Origin: Leptospiraceae bacterium
Lineage (GTDB): Bacteria; Spirochaetota; Leptospiria; Leptospirales; Leptospiraceae
DNA: 34,318 bases
Assembly: GCA_025360185.1 (NCBI GenBank)
Contig: JANYCR010000274.1
Coordinates: forward strand, 1-34,318
Reading direction: 5' to 3'
Numbering within the stretch: the stretch's first letter is position 1; every line of letters begins with the position of its first letter. A model generated the notes under the pieces. That model was not told the origin of the DNA. It saw only the letters and a list, made by a program, of their open reading frames with translations, and did not search any database. Below are positions 24,278-34,215 of this stretch, one piece after another. The position numbers and the translations under genes are program-made.

Positions 24278-26314
24278 TTACTTTTTTTCGATTTCTGGTT
24301 CACTGTTTTTTACACCTGTAACAATTACTTTATCTTTAAGACCTAGATTTTTATTCCAGCCCACTATTTCAGGGACTGCCCTGGCAACATATTCATCCAC
24401 AGTAGTAACTTTCATTTTGATATTATCAAACCCCGGGCGGATAACTTCTAGTATCTGATTCTTCACAATGCCATCTTTAGATCCAATATTTACAATAACG
24501 GCATCCTGGTTAATCTTTATTATCCGTGCGTCTAATGGAATGATAGAAGAAATTCTCTTAGAAATTCTCATTGAAATTTCAGCAAGCGAATTTCGATTAG
24601 ATGCAGTCGTATTGATTGTATCCAGTACCTTACCACTAAAGCGATCATATAATTTATATTTTACTGTGATAGTATTCTTATCCTCCGAAAAAGTTCCATA
24701 AGCAATATAACGAATTTTATTATCAAGCTTTCTATCTTTATCTAAAACATCTAAGATATCAGCAGTATAATAGATAGACTCTGTATAAGCCTCTACTCCT
24801 TTTTTATCCTTGATTCTATTTCGAATTAAGTTTTCTTCTGAACCAGAAATCAACTTCAGACTTGGCTGGAGGCTAAGAGCAAACTTAATGGCATTGCCAA
24901 TCTGAAGGCTTGCATCAGGATAAGTAAATAAACCTTTCTCTGGCTCTGGATCAAATACAAAAATTTCAGATTCAGAGCGCATGCCAAAATTAATTCGACC
25001 ACTCTCATGAGTAAAGCTTTCACGGTAAATAAGTGTTTGCCTGAACTTATGAAATATATTTTCCAGACGGTTATGTATTTTCATATCATCTACATTTTCA
25101 TCGCGCATTTTAGTAAGAAAAAGCAAGAGACGATACAAATCACCGTTAGAATAATAGTATTCGAGTAATTCCTGTTTAAATTCTGAATTCGTTGGTATTA
25201 ATTTTTCAGCACGTTTAAGATGAAAGAATGCTTCATTGTATAAAAATTCTTTCTTAGTAAATCGAAACCTCTCGAGTCTATATTTTCCTAAATTAGATCT
25301 TAATGTGTGATTTTCATTTAAATTTGCAATGGCATAATTCTCGGCAGAAAACCTTCCCAGTTCGTTTAATTCCTGAAGCTCTAAAAGCTTTAAATAATTA
25401 TCTGCAGATTCTTCGCCCTGTTTTAATTTATTGTTTATGTAACCTGCGATGTATTGAAGATAAGGGTCATTTGGGAAATCAACTAGCAATTCCTGCACAT
25501 ACTTCTTTGCTTCAATATATTTTTTTTTCTCTACTAAATCGAATTTACCCAACCACAATAGATTTTTAATTAGAAGTCTTTTGCTTTCAAAATTTTCTGC
25601 ATCTAAAGAAAGAGCAGTATGCAAAAAGATATAAGTTTCTTCCATTAGCCGCTGCGGATCAGAGGAGTCTTTCAGCATTTCAAAATTTAAAATTGCTTTC
25701 TGATTAAAAGAATTCGGATTTTCTGGATGCTTGGAAATTAATTCATCAATAATGAAATTAGCTTTTTTAAAATCCTTGTTTGCAATGTAGACCTTTGCAA
25801 GTAAAAGCTTAAACTCATAGTTTTGAACAACCCTTTTCTTTGCTTCTTCTAATTTAATTAGCGCCAACTTATTCTTACCCGCTTTCAATAATACGTAAGC
25901 CCGTGCTAATAATAATTCTGGATTATATGGCTCTTCCTTAAGAGATTTTTCTAAAAGTTCTTCGGCTTCTTTAAATTTTCCTAGATCCGCTTGAATTTCA
26001 GCAAGACCTGCGATAGCTTCTTTATTTTTAGCATCTAACTCTAGCGTTCTTTTAAAGCCAGCCTCTGCATCTAGCTTTGATCCAAGAGAAAGAGAGCTCT
26101 TCGCAAAACCAAGATTAGCCTTAATCGATCCAGAATTTTTAATCAATGCTTGTTTATAATTTACAAGTGCTTCACGATAGTTTTTTTCTTTTAAAAATTT
26201 ATCGCCTAATTGAATGTATTCCCCTGCTTCTTTCTCCTGAGAAATCACTTGCATAAAAGGAAAGGAATATAAAAGAAATGTAGTGATTATTAAAATGTTT
26301 TTCAATTTCATCAT
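24278..26314 (-). CDS. Exported TPR-repeat protein
   Basis: This 678-residue protein has a signal peptide (IITTFLLYSFPFMQVISQ). It is followed by at least six tetratricopeptide repeats over about 30-250, for example YIQLGDKFLKEKNYREALVN and LLARAYVLLKAGKNKLALIK. The C-terminal third (about 450-678) is different: a lipoprotein- or TolB-like assembly domain with YIAYGTFSEDKNTITVKYKL, and a final small beta-domain INQDAVIVNIGSKDGIVKNQ resembling the stress-protein DxGSxxG turn of FlgT/CsgG-associated proteins. It is probably periplasmic and binds partner proteins. Its ATG overlaps the preceding gene's TGA (ATGATGA), so the two are coupled and likely act together. Confidence 0.75.
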   Translation of the reverse strand: MMKLKNILIITTFLLYSFPFMQVISQEKEAGEYIQLGDKFLKEKNYREALVNYKQALIKNSGSIKANLGFAKSSLSLGSKLDAEAGFKRTLELDAKNKEAIAGLAEIQADLGKFKEAEELLEKSLKEEPYNPELLLARAYVLLKAGKNKLALIKLEEAKKRVVQNYEFKLLLAKVYIANKDFKKANFIIDELISKHPENPNSFNQKAILNFEMLKDSSDPQRLMEETYIFLHTALSLDAENFESKRLLIKNLLWLGKFDLVEKKKYIEAKKYVQELLVDFPNDPYLQYIAGYINNKLKQGEESADNYLKLLELQELNELGRFSAENYAIANLNENHTLRSNLGKYRLERFRFTKKEFLYNEAFFHLKRAEKLIPTNSEFKQELLEYYYSNGDLYRLLLFLTKMRDENVDDMKIHNRLENIFHKFRQTLIYRESFTHESGRINFGMRSESEIFVFDPEPEKGLFTYPDASLQIGNAIKFALSLQPSLKLISGSEENLIRNRIKDKKGVEAYTESIYYTADILDVLDKDRKLDNKIRYIAYGTFSEDKNTITVKYKLYDRFSGKVLDTINTTASNRNSLAEISMRISKRISSIIPLDARIIKINQDAVIVNIGSKDGIVKNQILEVIRPGFDNIKMKVTTVDEYVARAVPEIVGWNKNLGLKDKVIVTGVKNSEPEIEKK

Positions 26315-28392
26315 TGTTTTTCTGGCACAAAGAAACCAGATTGCGCCCTCCCTACAACATCTCTATAGAAAGAAGAAATCTCAACATCAATATATCTTCC
26401 AGTGAGGTCTGGATTTAATTTACTTTTATAAGAAATAATATATCTTTTATCTTGCTTGGACTTGATAAATTTGTACAGATTAGTCTCTTCCGGGCTACCC
26501 GGAATTTTCATAAACAATCCACCGGTTCTGTTCGCAATATCCTTGTAAACCGCTGCCATCTCCCCTTCATCAGAAAGCGACATGATGATTACGGGAATAC
26601 CATGCGCATTTGCATATTGAATATTTCGAAGCACAGTATATTGATTAAACGCAGATGGTAACACATCGCCTGACACAAGTAATACAACGGCTCTAGGTCC
26701 GAGTTCGGGAATTAAGTCACCAATTCCCTGGTAAAGAGATTTTCCAAAATTAATACCGGAATCTATCGGTTCTGATTTTCGAATTTTAGCGTAGATATCA
26801 TATGGAGAATATCCGAAATCGTATATTTTCTCAGCATCCTTTCCTGCGCGGATAACTTCAATTTTGTCCTTTACGGTAACTGAATTAAAAAAGCTTCCTA
26901 GAACTCCATCTATGTTTTTTGAGAACTCACTCATCTTTTTGCTATTCTCATAAATCAAAGCAACCTTAATATTATCGTTGAATTGCTTCATCTTAGCAAG
27001 CCCAACAAGCGGATATACGTTTTCATTTTCAGTAATTCTAAATCCGCTACGGCTAATACCAGTTAGATCCTGTTTGCTTCGATTACGAACTCGAACAATT
27101 AGAGATACATCAGGGAAACGACCAAGCTCAACGCGCTCTATATAAACATTTAGATTAGAAGTAAGGGTATTTTTAGGAGCAAATACATCTACTCTATGTC
27201 TATCATAATCAATAGAGTAAAGGGAGCCTGTCGTATCGTAAGCGCTTGCAAAAGAACGAAGTAGCTTGACATATTTTCCTGATTCGTCCCTGAAACTTGC
27301 AATCTTCGTCCACTTCTCACTATCAAGATTATAAATCATAAGACCGTTTTGTTCGTCAGCAACATACATTCTTTTTTTATAAAACTTGACAGAACGAGGA
27401 ACTGTCATGTTAGGGTGAGTATATTCTTTTATGAAATTACCTTCGTCATCAAATACGGCGACTCGCTTGTTGCCCTTATCTGCCACATACACTAGATTAT
27501 CCTCTATAACAAGTCCGGAAGGCATTTTTAATTTGCCGCGCCCATCCCTGCCAAACTCGGAAATGAATTTCCCATCGAGCGAAAGTTTTTGAACGCGATT
27601 GTTTCCAGAATCTGCGACAAATAAAATATCTTTTTCAGAAACAGCAATCCCGGTTGGACCGTAGAATCTTCCGCCTTCGGAGCCTTTGCCTGCGAATCTC
27701 TCTTGAAAATATCCCTTATCATTTAAAACATAAATTCTATCAGACGCAAAATCACTCACAAATATATTTCCTTTGTGATAAGTAAAGAACATAGGACCTT
27801 CGAAAGTTCTACCGAAACTCCCCTTATAATTACCAACAGGAAAACCGTTAGTGTCCATCTTGATAATGTTTGCAGTGTCAAAGGCTAATACGAATAAGTT
27901 CCCATCTTCATCAAACAAAATATCCGTTGGATTACGAAAACGAAACCCTCGGTTCTCATCACCGGAAAGATGTTTGTAAAAAGTTAAATTATCATTTTTC
28001 CCAACGCCAGCAATATGAAGTCTTAGAATCTCCGCGCGATTTTTCCAAATTTGATTCATCTTTCCGGAAGCTTCGATGATTTCGAGTTCACTTAAACTTT
28101 CTTGCCATTCGCCGCTCAAGTAGTTTGCATCAGAAAGATACTTTCGAGCAAGTTTGAAATCACCCATTATCGCAAGAGCGGCAATGAAACTTTCACGGGC
28201 TGCGTTGTATTGGTAATTATGAAGATAGACTAAACCCTGTTTGAAATAAGTACGCGCTTGTTCTTTACCAAGTCGAAACTCTGGTAGCTCTTCTGTGGGG
28301 GCTAATGGTTGTAAGACTAGTATAGATATGAATACGGAAAGTACTAAGAGTTTACGTACGATAATCCCTGCTTTATGACATAATTTTAACAT
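26311..28392 (-). CDS. Exported TPR-NHL propeller protein with VWA-like C-terminus
   Basis: This 693-residue protein carries a signal peptide (LLVLSVFISILVLQPLA). A short TPR pair follows (EQARTYFKQGLVYLHNYQYN, about 43-110), then an NHL-type six-blade propeller (about 150-400). The blades repeat phrases such as NPTDILFDEDGNLFV, GPTGIAVSEKDILFVADSGN and MPSGLVIEDNLVYVADKGNK. The C-terminal region (about 430-690) resembles a von Willebrand A domain. KVALIYENSKKM stands where the MIDAS DxSxS would be and appears degenerate, while VVLLVSGDVLP and GIPVIIMSLSDEG fit strands of that fold. The protein is probably a periplasmic scaffold. It follows the chemoreceptor-like gene by 55 bases and is coupled to the TPR gene. 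Confidence 0.78.
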   Translation of the reverse strand: MLKLCHKAGIIVRKLLVLSVFISILVLQPLAPTEELPEFRLGKEQARTYFKQGLVYLHNYQYNAARESFIAALAIMGDFKLARKYLSDANYLSGEWQESLSELEIIEASGKMNQIWKNRAEILRLHIAGVGKNDNLTFYKHLSGDENRGFRFRNPTDILFDEDGNLFVLAFDTANIIKMDTNGFPVGNYKGSFGRTFEGPMFFTYHKGNIFVSDFASDRIYVLNDKGYFQERFAGKGSEGGRFYGPTGIAVSEKDILFVADSGNNRVQKLSLDGKFISEFGRDGRGKLKMPSGLVIEDNLVYVADKGNKRVAVFDDEGNFIKEYTHPNMTVPRSVKFYKKRMYVADEQNGLMIYNLDSEKWTKIASFRDESGKYVKLLRSFASAYDTTGSLYSIDYDRHRVDVFAPKNTLTSNLNVYIERVELGRFPDVSLIVRVRNRSKQDLTGISRSGFRITENENVYPLVGLAKMKQFNDNIKVALIYENSKKMSEFSKNIDGVLGSFFNSVTVKDKIEVIRAGKDAEKIYDFGYSPYDIYAKIRKSEPIDSGINFGKSLYQGIGDLIPELGPRAVVLLVSGDVLPSAFNQYTVLRNIQYANAHGIPVIIMSLSDEGEMAAVYKDIANRTGGLFMKIPGSPEETNLYKFIKSKQDKRYIISYKSKLNPDLTGRYIDVEISSFYRDVVGRAQSGFFVPEKQ

Positions 28393-28447
28393 GAAACCTT
28401 GAATGCCCCTATTGGGTTAAGATTGGCGAAAAAAGTTTCATTCGCCT

Positions 28448-29332
28448 TTATTTATTATCGAGTAAAGTCTTTAAATCGTTAGTTAAGTTTGCGAGCGTAT
28501 TAGAATAACGTAGAGACTTTTCTGTTCCTTCCGATGCAACTTTTGCCAACTTGTAAACATTCAAAATATTATCTGTAACGCTGTTGGAAGATTTTACAAC
28601 GTTGGATGAATTTTTGGCAATATCATTCAAAGAATTAGCCTGTTCTTCCAAAGAAAGATCAATTGAATTTTGGTTGTTCTTAATAGATAGCAACTGGCTA
28701 GAAATTTCATTCATAGACTCAACGGCTTTCTTTGAGTCTTGGTAGAAATTTTCGATTTTATAACGAATATCATCTGCGATTTTGTTAGTCTCTTTAGCTA
28801 GCTCTTTGATTTCATTGGCGACTACTGCGAAACCGCGCCCAGCCTCGCCTGCCCTAGCAGCTTCAATGCTAGCATTTAAAGCAAATAAATTGATTTGTTG
28901 AGCAAGACTCGCAACGACTTTATCAATCTTATCTAAGTCTTTACTACTTTCTAGGAGATTAGAGAAAACGTTATTCGTTGTGTCGGCTGATTTTAGAGCA
29001 GAGATAGATGACTTTGTAGAATTAGCAGAACTTGCAGAAATTTTCTTGATTCCCGACTTTAATTTTTCAAGAGAGCTTCCCATTGCGACTACATTATGAC
29101 TTAATTGTTTCGAGGCGTTTGATGCCTGGTTGGTTTGCTTTTCTAGTTTGCTAGAATTTTTATTTAGATCTTCAGCCATTTCAGAGAATTCATGAATCGT
29201 ATCCCCTAAGGTATAAACTACATTGGAAAGCTCCGAATCGCCTGCATTAGAAGGCGCTCCTTCTTTTAGAGGGGGTTTAATAGATTTAATGGTTGCAAAA
29301 GGATTATTCCCGATCGTTTTTCTATCATTCAT
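28448..29332 (-). CDS. Soluble methyl-accepting chemotaxis protein-like signalling protein
   Basis: The 294 residues form one long coiled coil with the MCP hairpin tip well conserved at about 145-178 ([19 protein letters not shown], then [15 protein letters not shown]). That tip binds CheA and CheW. There is no transmembrane helix, no periplasmic sensor and no recognisable PAS or GAF domain. The first 35 residues are proline-rich and probably disordered. Soluble receptors form cytoplasmic arrays, and in Rhodobacter sphaeroides such an array is positioned by a ParA-like protein encoded nearby. Here a ParA gene lies 9 bases upstream. The signal it senses is unknown; input might come through the N-terminal tail. 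Confidence 0.88.
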   Translation of the reverse strand: MNDRKTIGNNPFATIKSIKPPLKEGAPSNAGDSELSNVVYTLGDTIHEFSEMAEDLNKNSSKLEKQTNQASNASKQLSHNVVAMGSSLEKLKSGIKKISASSANSTKSSISALKSADTTNNVFSNLLESSKDLDKIDKVVASLAQQINLFALNASIEAARAGEAGRGFAVVANEIKELAKETNKIADDIRYKIENFYQDSKKAVESMNEISSQLLSIKNNQNSIDLSLEEQANSLNDIAKNSSNVVKSSNSVTDNILNVYKLAKVASEGTEKSLRYSNTLANLTNDLKTLLDNK

Positions 29333-29341
29333 AGTAAATTC

Positions 29342-30112
29342 CTATTTTTTATTTTCCTGAGCTATTACTTCAGCGGCAAATGATCTATAATCATGTGCAC
29401 CAATGCTTTTTGAGTCATATTGAAATATCGTCTGAGTGAAGCTAGGAGATTCAGCTATTTTTATATCTTCTCGAATATATGTGTTATAAACTAATACTCC
29501 AAATTTTTCAATCAGGATATCGACTATTTCCATATTGTGTTTAATATTTTGATCAACGCGGCAAGGTAGAATACCTGTAATCATTAGATCTGGATTTAAT
29601 TTTGCCTGAACAGATTCAAGAGTTTCTAAAAGAGAAAGAACCCCATACAAAGCAAGTGATTGAGCGACCACTGGAATAATGATTTCATTAGCAGCACCCA
29701 TAGCATTCAAAGTTGTTAAATTCAAACCCGGTGAGCAATCGAAAATCACATAATCCCAACGCTTAGGATCAATGCTGGCAAATTTATTTTTAAGAATGGA
29801 TGCTTTATTCGGATGCTCTTTCATTTCTTTGGAATACTTACTTTTAAGAGGAATGAAAGGAATCATTTCAAAGTTTCTGATTTTAGTCCTTTGCGCAAGC
29901 TCTAGAATCAGCTCTGGTCCTGCGTGAAGGTCAAAGAGATCTTTGTCCTGAATTGAATTATAAAGCCCTAGCCAAATGGAAGCAGAAGCCTGGGGATCTA
30001 AATCAATTAGCAGAACCCGTTTTCCTTTTTCCGCGAGAGCAGCAGACAAGTTTACAGCGGTCGTTGTCTTGCCGCTTCCACCTTTTTGATTGTTAATGAC
30101 GATTTTTCTCAT
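29342..30112 (-). CDS. ParA/Soj-family ATPase in a chemosensory cluster
   Basis: This 256-residue ParA-type ATPase has a deviant Walker A KGGSGKTTT with the signature lysine (residues 9-17), the switch region LLIDLDPQASAS, and Walker B in YVIFDCSPGLN. It lacks the N-terminal HTH of plasmid ParA proteins, and no ParB gene lies beside it. It sits between CheW-like and soluble receptor-like genes, with 17- and 9-base gaps. This context matches ParC/PpfA-type proteins that place chemoreceptor clusters and share them at division rather than segregating DNA. The family call is firm; the positioning role is inferred from neighbours. Confidence 0.9.
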   Translation of the reverse strand: MRKIVINNQKGGSGKTTTAVNLSAALAEKGKRVLLIDLDPQASASIWLGLYNSIQDKDLFDLHAGPELILELAQRTKIRNFEMIPFIPLKSKYSKEMKEHPNKASILKNKFASIDPKRWDYVIFDCSPGLNLTTLNAMGAANEIIIPVVAQSLALYGVLSLLETLESVQAKLNPDLMITGILPCRVDQNIKHNMEIVDILIEKFGVLVYNTYIREDIKIAESPSFTQTIFQYDSKSIGAHDYRSFAAEVIAQENKK

Positions 30113-30129
30113 AGTTCATCTACCAAAAT

Positions 30130-30564
30130 TTAAGAGATCCTATCTGACCTAAATTCTACCACCTTTTCAGAGTCCAAAATCAAAAGAAGTGTTTCATCGA
30201 TACGGTATGCTTGCGATACAAAATATCTGTCCACTCCGTGAATTACTTTAGGAACTTCTATCCTAATATTTCTAGTAATTTCTTCAATATCTTTTAATTC
30301 ATCGACCAGAAAACTTACGAGACCATATTTTGTTCTAACAATAACATGGGCGGAATCTTCGCTCATCTCAATTTCTGGTAAATCAAATACTTTACGAACA
30401 CTTATGACAGTAATAATTTGTCCCCTGTATTGAATCAAGCCTTTCACAAAACGGCTGGCAAGAGGAACTCGTATTAATGGAACAGCTTTCACTAGGGCAA
30501 ATACCTTCGATATCTCCAATCCAAAAAAATTACCATCAATGAGGAATGTGCAGAATTTTTTCAT
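30130..30564 (-). CDS. CheW-like coupling protein
   Basis: This 144-residue protein is a single CheW domain, including FGLEISKVFALVKAVPLIRVP, the glycine turn FVKGLIQYRGQIITVISVR, and VSFLVDELKDIEEI. CheW joins chemoreceptors to CheA. The start ATG lies 3 bases after the CheA-like stop codon, so the two are translated together. Residues typical of the receptor-binding groove seem kept, which suggests that array assembly is retained even though the partner kinase looks altered. Confidence 0.9.
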   Translation of the reverse strand: MKKFCTFLIDGNFFGLEISKVFALVKAVPLIRVPLASRFVKGLIQYRGQIITVISVRKVFDLPEIEMSEDSAHVIVRTKYGLVSFLVDELKDIEEITRNIRIEVPKVIHGVDRYFVSQAYRIDETLLLILDSEKVVEFRSDRIS

Positions 30565-30567
30565 AAG

Positions 30568-32244
30568 CTAATCCATCACTTCCTCTGTAACGTTAGTAAG
30601 GTCTAAATTTTTCAAATGAACCCGCATAATTTCGCCTACATCTAGAATTAAAGCAGGAGACTCATCTTTTAAAATAGTAAGACCTGAAAAAAGATATACA
30701 TTTTTTATTTCAAAGTTCAAAGGACGAACGACTACTTCATTCATATCCTCAACTAAATCAGCAACCAAACCATACTTAAATTGATTCACTTCTAAAATCA
30801 AAATAGAGATTTTTTTCCCAGCATCTTTTTGTCTATCGGCAACTTCCTTGTTATCCTCATATTTTAGGATTTGAGAAAGGAAGATAATGGGTATTAGATC
30901 GCCGCGATGTTTATAAGTAGGAAATCCATTGATAACTTCCAAAGTATTTATGAAGGTATCACTTTCTAATTGCATGATTTCATAAAGATTCGCGCGGGTA
31001 ATAATGTATCTCTCCACGCCGACAGAGACAATTACGGAAGGAACGATTTCATCAATGAGAGGCAGCGTAATATGAAACTCTACACCCTTGCCTGGAATAT
31101 TTTTATAGATATAAAATTTTCCAGCAATTTGTTCGATATTCGCACGAACAACATCTAAGCCGGCAGAAGACTTGGATCCCGAAAACCCATGCTGAAAAAT
31201 GAAGTCAATCGCTTCCTGGTCTGTTAGCCGCTCTGCTTCTTCTGTGAGAAGTAAATTCTTTTCGATGAGTTTGCGCTTAACACGGGCTGGCTCAATTCCC
31301 GCTCCATCGTCTTTGATTTTAATATAAAATAATTCGCCATGATGAAATGCTTTCAGATGAATTTCACCCATTGCTGACTTTCCTACTTCTGTTCGAATCT
31401 CAGGCATTTCAATCCCATGCTCAACGGAGTTTTTGATAATATGAATAAGGCAATTGCGCAAAATATCGAGCATCCGCGTATCAAGTTCTTTTTCTCCGCC
31501 TTCAATAACAAAAGAGACTTGTTTGTCCTGCATTTGCCCAATGTCAGAAACTACTTTATCAAAATTATGAAGAAGAGTTCCTAACGTTTTCGTTTTTGCA
31601 CCGTGGACTTTTGTATATAAATCTTTTACTAATAATTCTAATTTGCGAGAGTGAGTATCTAGGGGGGAATACTTATCTAAAGAAGCAATTTCTTTAATCT
31701 GAATCTGGGTTTGCAAAAGAGGAATGATAGTATTCATCAAGCTATCCATCGTTTCATTTTCAGTGAAAATTGGAGTCATGGCTATCGGAATATCTGTCGA
31801 AGAAATACGCTTTCCTTCGTATTCATCATCGCTTGAGGCAACAATAAAGTCTTCACCGGATTCTTGCTTATTGATTAGTTCTTCTATATCGCTAACCATG
31901 CTAGAATTAATCAATTGTGGTTCTTTTCCGGTATCATCAATGGCAAAAATAATATCTCGAATACTAAAATTTAGTTTTAGGATGATTGTTATAACTTCAT
32001 TAGTGAGGTCGTATTCAGAACTGCGAAGATGATCCACCAACCGCTCACCTATATGAGTCATAGAGCCAAGTTTATTAAACCCGAATAGCTTAGCGGAATC
32101 GAGAAAAGTTTTAAAATTTGCGTGGATTGTATCTAGGTATTCTCTTTGGTCAGGGTTTTTCCCTAATTGAATTAATTGCTTATCCAAAGAATTGAGAGTT
32201 TCATAGCTCTCATCTAGAAATAGTTTTAACTGATCTTTTTCCAA
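30568..32244 (-). CDS. CheA-like protein with degenerate phosphotransfer and ATP-lid regions
   Basis: This 558-residue protein follows the CheA plan without a P2 domain: P1/Hpt (1-105), a linker, P3 dimerisation (about 195-235), P4 ATPase (about 240-410) and a CheW-like P5 (410-545). In P1 the usual block (HT/SxKG then FGF) aligns without gaps to LDTIHANFKTFLDSAKLFGF, which puts Lys45 at the phosphorylated histidine. His41 lies one helical turn earlier. In P4 the N box (IHIIKNSVEHGIE), the G1 box (DDGAGIE) and the HGFSG segment are present, but the GRGVGMDVV box is reduced to SAGLDVV. It is therefore probably a scaffold or weak ATP binder rather than a normal kinase. The start is TTG at 32244; an in-frame TAG lies upstream, and AAGGGAG is the nearest ribosome-binding site. 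Confidence 0.88.
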   Translation of the reverse strand: MEKDQLKLFLDESYETLNSLDKQLIQLGKNPDQREYLDTIHANFKTFLDSAKLFGFNKLGSMTHIGERLVDHLRSSEYDLTNEVITIILKLNFSIRDIIFAIDDTGKEPQLINSSMVSDIEELINKQESGEDFIVASSDDEYEGKRISSTDIPIAMTPIFTENETMDSLMNTIIPLLQTQIQIKEIASLDKYSPLDTHSRKLELLVKDLYTKVHGAKTKTLGTLLHNFDKVVSDIGQMQDKQVSFVIEGGEKELDTRMLDILRNCLIHIIKNSVEHGIEMPEIRTEVGKSAMGEIHLKAFHHGELFYIKIKDDGAGIEPARVKRKLIEKNLLLTEEAERLTDQEAIDFIFQHGFSGSKSSAGLDVVRANIEQIAGKFYIYKNIPGKGVEFHITLPLIDEIVPSVIVSVGVERYIITRANLYEIMQLESDTFINTLEVINGFPTYKHRGDLIPIIFLSQILKYEDNKEVADRQKDAGKKISILILEVNQFKYGLVADLVEDMNEVVVRPLNFEIKNVYLFSGLTILKDESPALILDVGEIMRVHLKNLDLTNVTEEVMD

Positions 32245-32445
32245 ACTTTTGTAAAAGTCTCCCTTTATCTATTTCGGCATACCAATATCGAATATTCTCA
32301 TAATTACAATTCATTATTTTGAGAAAATAGATTTTTTTAAATTTCCTAGAAAAGCTTGATAGACAAGACAATAGGTTGTTGCCAACTGTTCGGTGGATTT
32401 TCACTTAAGCTTAGCAAGAAAAGCATAGTTATGTCACAACAGAAA

Positions 32446-34212
32446 CTATTTCACTCCAAACTCCAGGGTAAACTTAGTGCCATTTTTTACTTGCAAATGA
32501 ACTTTCCCTCTTATTTGCTTGGCTAACATAGTAATTAATTGCAAACCAAACCCTGTAAAAGATTCTTCAGATTCTTTCATTCCAATCCCATCGTCTTGAA
32601 TGGAAAAAAAACCTTGGTTTTCTTTTTTACTAGCGGATACTGTTAATACTCCACTACTTCTACCCACAAATGCATACTTCATGGCATTCGTCAGTAATTC
32701 GTTTATCATTATTCCAATAGGAAATAAAGTTGCTGTAGGCAATACAAAATCCTCAATATTTTTCTCAATCTTCACTATTTGGTAGTTATGAAAATTATTC
32801 ACAATCTCATCAACCAAAGGTGACAAATATTCGAGAACAGATAGCTCATTAAATTCAGAGGAGCGATATAATTTATCATACAATACTACCATACTTTGGA
32901 TGCGGCTAATGGCATCATTTAACGCAGAGATAGCCGCAGGATCTCGCAGGCTTTCTGTTTGTAAAAAAAGCAGGCTCGTAATGGTTAGCATATTATTTTT
33001 TATACGGTGATGAACCTCCCTAAGTAATAATTCTTTCTCATTAAGTAGAGTTCTAATTTTTTCTTCCGCAAGTTTGCGATTGGTAATATCGATGACAAAA
33101 CCACTCCATATTACAGGCTCATCAGGATTATCCACAGGATTAGGACGAGAAGTCATTTCAACCCATTTTTCTTTCCCTGAAGGAGTAATAATTCTCACCT
33201 CCGAATTAAAATGTTCTCCAAATCGAGCAGCGTATTCATTCTCTTTGGAAAACCTTTCTAAATCATCAGGATGAGTCATCGCCCAAATTACACTCATATC
33301 TTTCATGATCTCCTCTGCTTCTATTTCAAAAATTTCGACACATTTGGAACTAATGAAAATCATTTGGCTCCGTTCATCATGATGGAGCACATAATCATAC
33401 AAAGCCCCTGGAACTGTTTTTGTTAACCGATCATACCTTTCTATGTTCTCACGGATTTTCTTTTCTGATTCTTTTCTTTCTGTTATATCTTCCGAAATTC
33501 CAAGTAGGTATTCTGGCTTCCCGTTCTCATCAAACAATGGTAATTTTTTTGTATGTAAAATGCGAGTGCCTTTTGGAGTATCAATCATTTCCTCAGAAAT
33601 ATCTACTATTTCCGTCTGCAAGATTACATCCCTATCTTTCTGTGTAAAAAAATCTGCTTGTTCCTTGGGAAAAAAATCATAGTCATTCTTTCCGAGTAAA
33701 TCTTTTCTGTCATAGCCTAAAAGATTTTCTCCTGCACGATTAAACAAAACAAAACGTAAATCATTTGCATGTTTCATGAAAATCATATTAGGAATATTTT
33801 CTATAATTGAGTTTAGAAAATTAGAAGCATCCTTGGCTTTTTTCTCATTTTCTTTTCTCTCCGTGATATTTTGATAAAACAAAGCATCACGCTCTTGTAA
33901 CTTTTGATTAGCTTCAAATAATTCAAATGCCATCGAAAGAGAAGATTCTAAAGTAAGGTCATCCGAATTTTTAATTATAAATCCATAACGACTAATACTC
34001 TTTATCTGCTCAAGACCTTCTTTCTCAAAATGAGAAGTATGAAAAACTATCGGCAGGGTTTTAATTGAAAGAATCTCTCTTGCTGCATCAATCCCGTTTA
34101 ACCCCGCGCCTAAATCAATTTCCATCAGAACCAAATGGATATTATCCGTTTTACGAATAAACTCAATTGCTTCTCCTCCTAGGGCAAACGCATTAAAATA
34201 AGTCTTGTACAT
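32446..34212 (-). CDS. Hybrid sensor histidine kinase (REC-PAS-PAS-HisKA_2-HATPase), 5' end cut by an IS
   Basis: This 588-residue protein has a partial receiver domain (1-105), two PAS domains (about 130-248 and 255-380, each closing with a DIT(E/N)RK motif), and a HisKA_2 domain with the phospho-His near 401 in REVHHRIKNNM. A HATPase domain (about 470-588) has the N box MINELLTNAMKYAF and the G box DDGIGM. The receiver lacks its first strand and acidic pocket. Its phosphorylation site reads LVLMEIDLG, with Glu31 where Asp is expected. Directly upstream of the ATG an in-frame TAG occurs within the end of an ISAs1-type element, so about 20 codons were lost on insertion. The kinase half looks intact, but whether it is transcribed is uncertain. 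Confidence 0.85.
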   Translation of the reverse strand: MYKTYFNAFALGGEAIEFIRKTDNIHLVLMEIDLGAGLNGIDAAREILSIKTLPIVFHTSHFEKEGLEQIKSISRYGFIIKNSDDLTLESSLSMAFELFEANQKLQERDALFYQNITERKENEKKAKDASNFLNSIIENIPNMIFMKHANDLRFVLFNRAGENLLGYDRKDLLGKNDYDFFPKEQADFFTQKDRDVILQTEIVDISEEMIDTPKGTRILHTKKLPLFDENGKPEYLLGISEDITERKESEKKIRENIERYDRLTKTVPGALYDYVLHHDERSQMIFISSKCVEIFEIEAEEIMKDMSVIWAMTHPDDLERFSKENEYAARFGEHFNSEVRIITPSGKEKWVEMTSRPNPVDNPDEPVIWSGFVIDITNRKLAEEKIRTLLNEKELLLREVHHRIKNNMLTITSLLFLQTESLRDPAAISALNDAISRIQSMVVLYDKLYRSSEFNELSVLEYLSPLVDEIVNNFHNYQIVKIEKNIEDFVLPTATLFPIGIMINELLTNAMKYAFVGRSSGVLTVSASKKENQGFFSIQDDGIGMKESEESFTGFGLQLITMLAKQIRGKVHLQVKNGTKFTLEFGVK

Positions 34213-34215
34213 TCC

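Noticed and set aside
23939-24346. 135-codon plus-strand frame opposite the aldehyde dehydrogenase start
   Set aside because: It is antisense to conserved ALDH coding sequence and its hydrophobic character follows from the opposite strand.
28425-28446. Possible terminator between the soluble receptor and the NHL gene
   Set aside because: The 6-bp stem has a 10-base loop and no following T-run on the minus strand, so it is not convincing as a stop signal.
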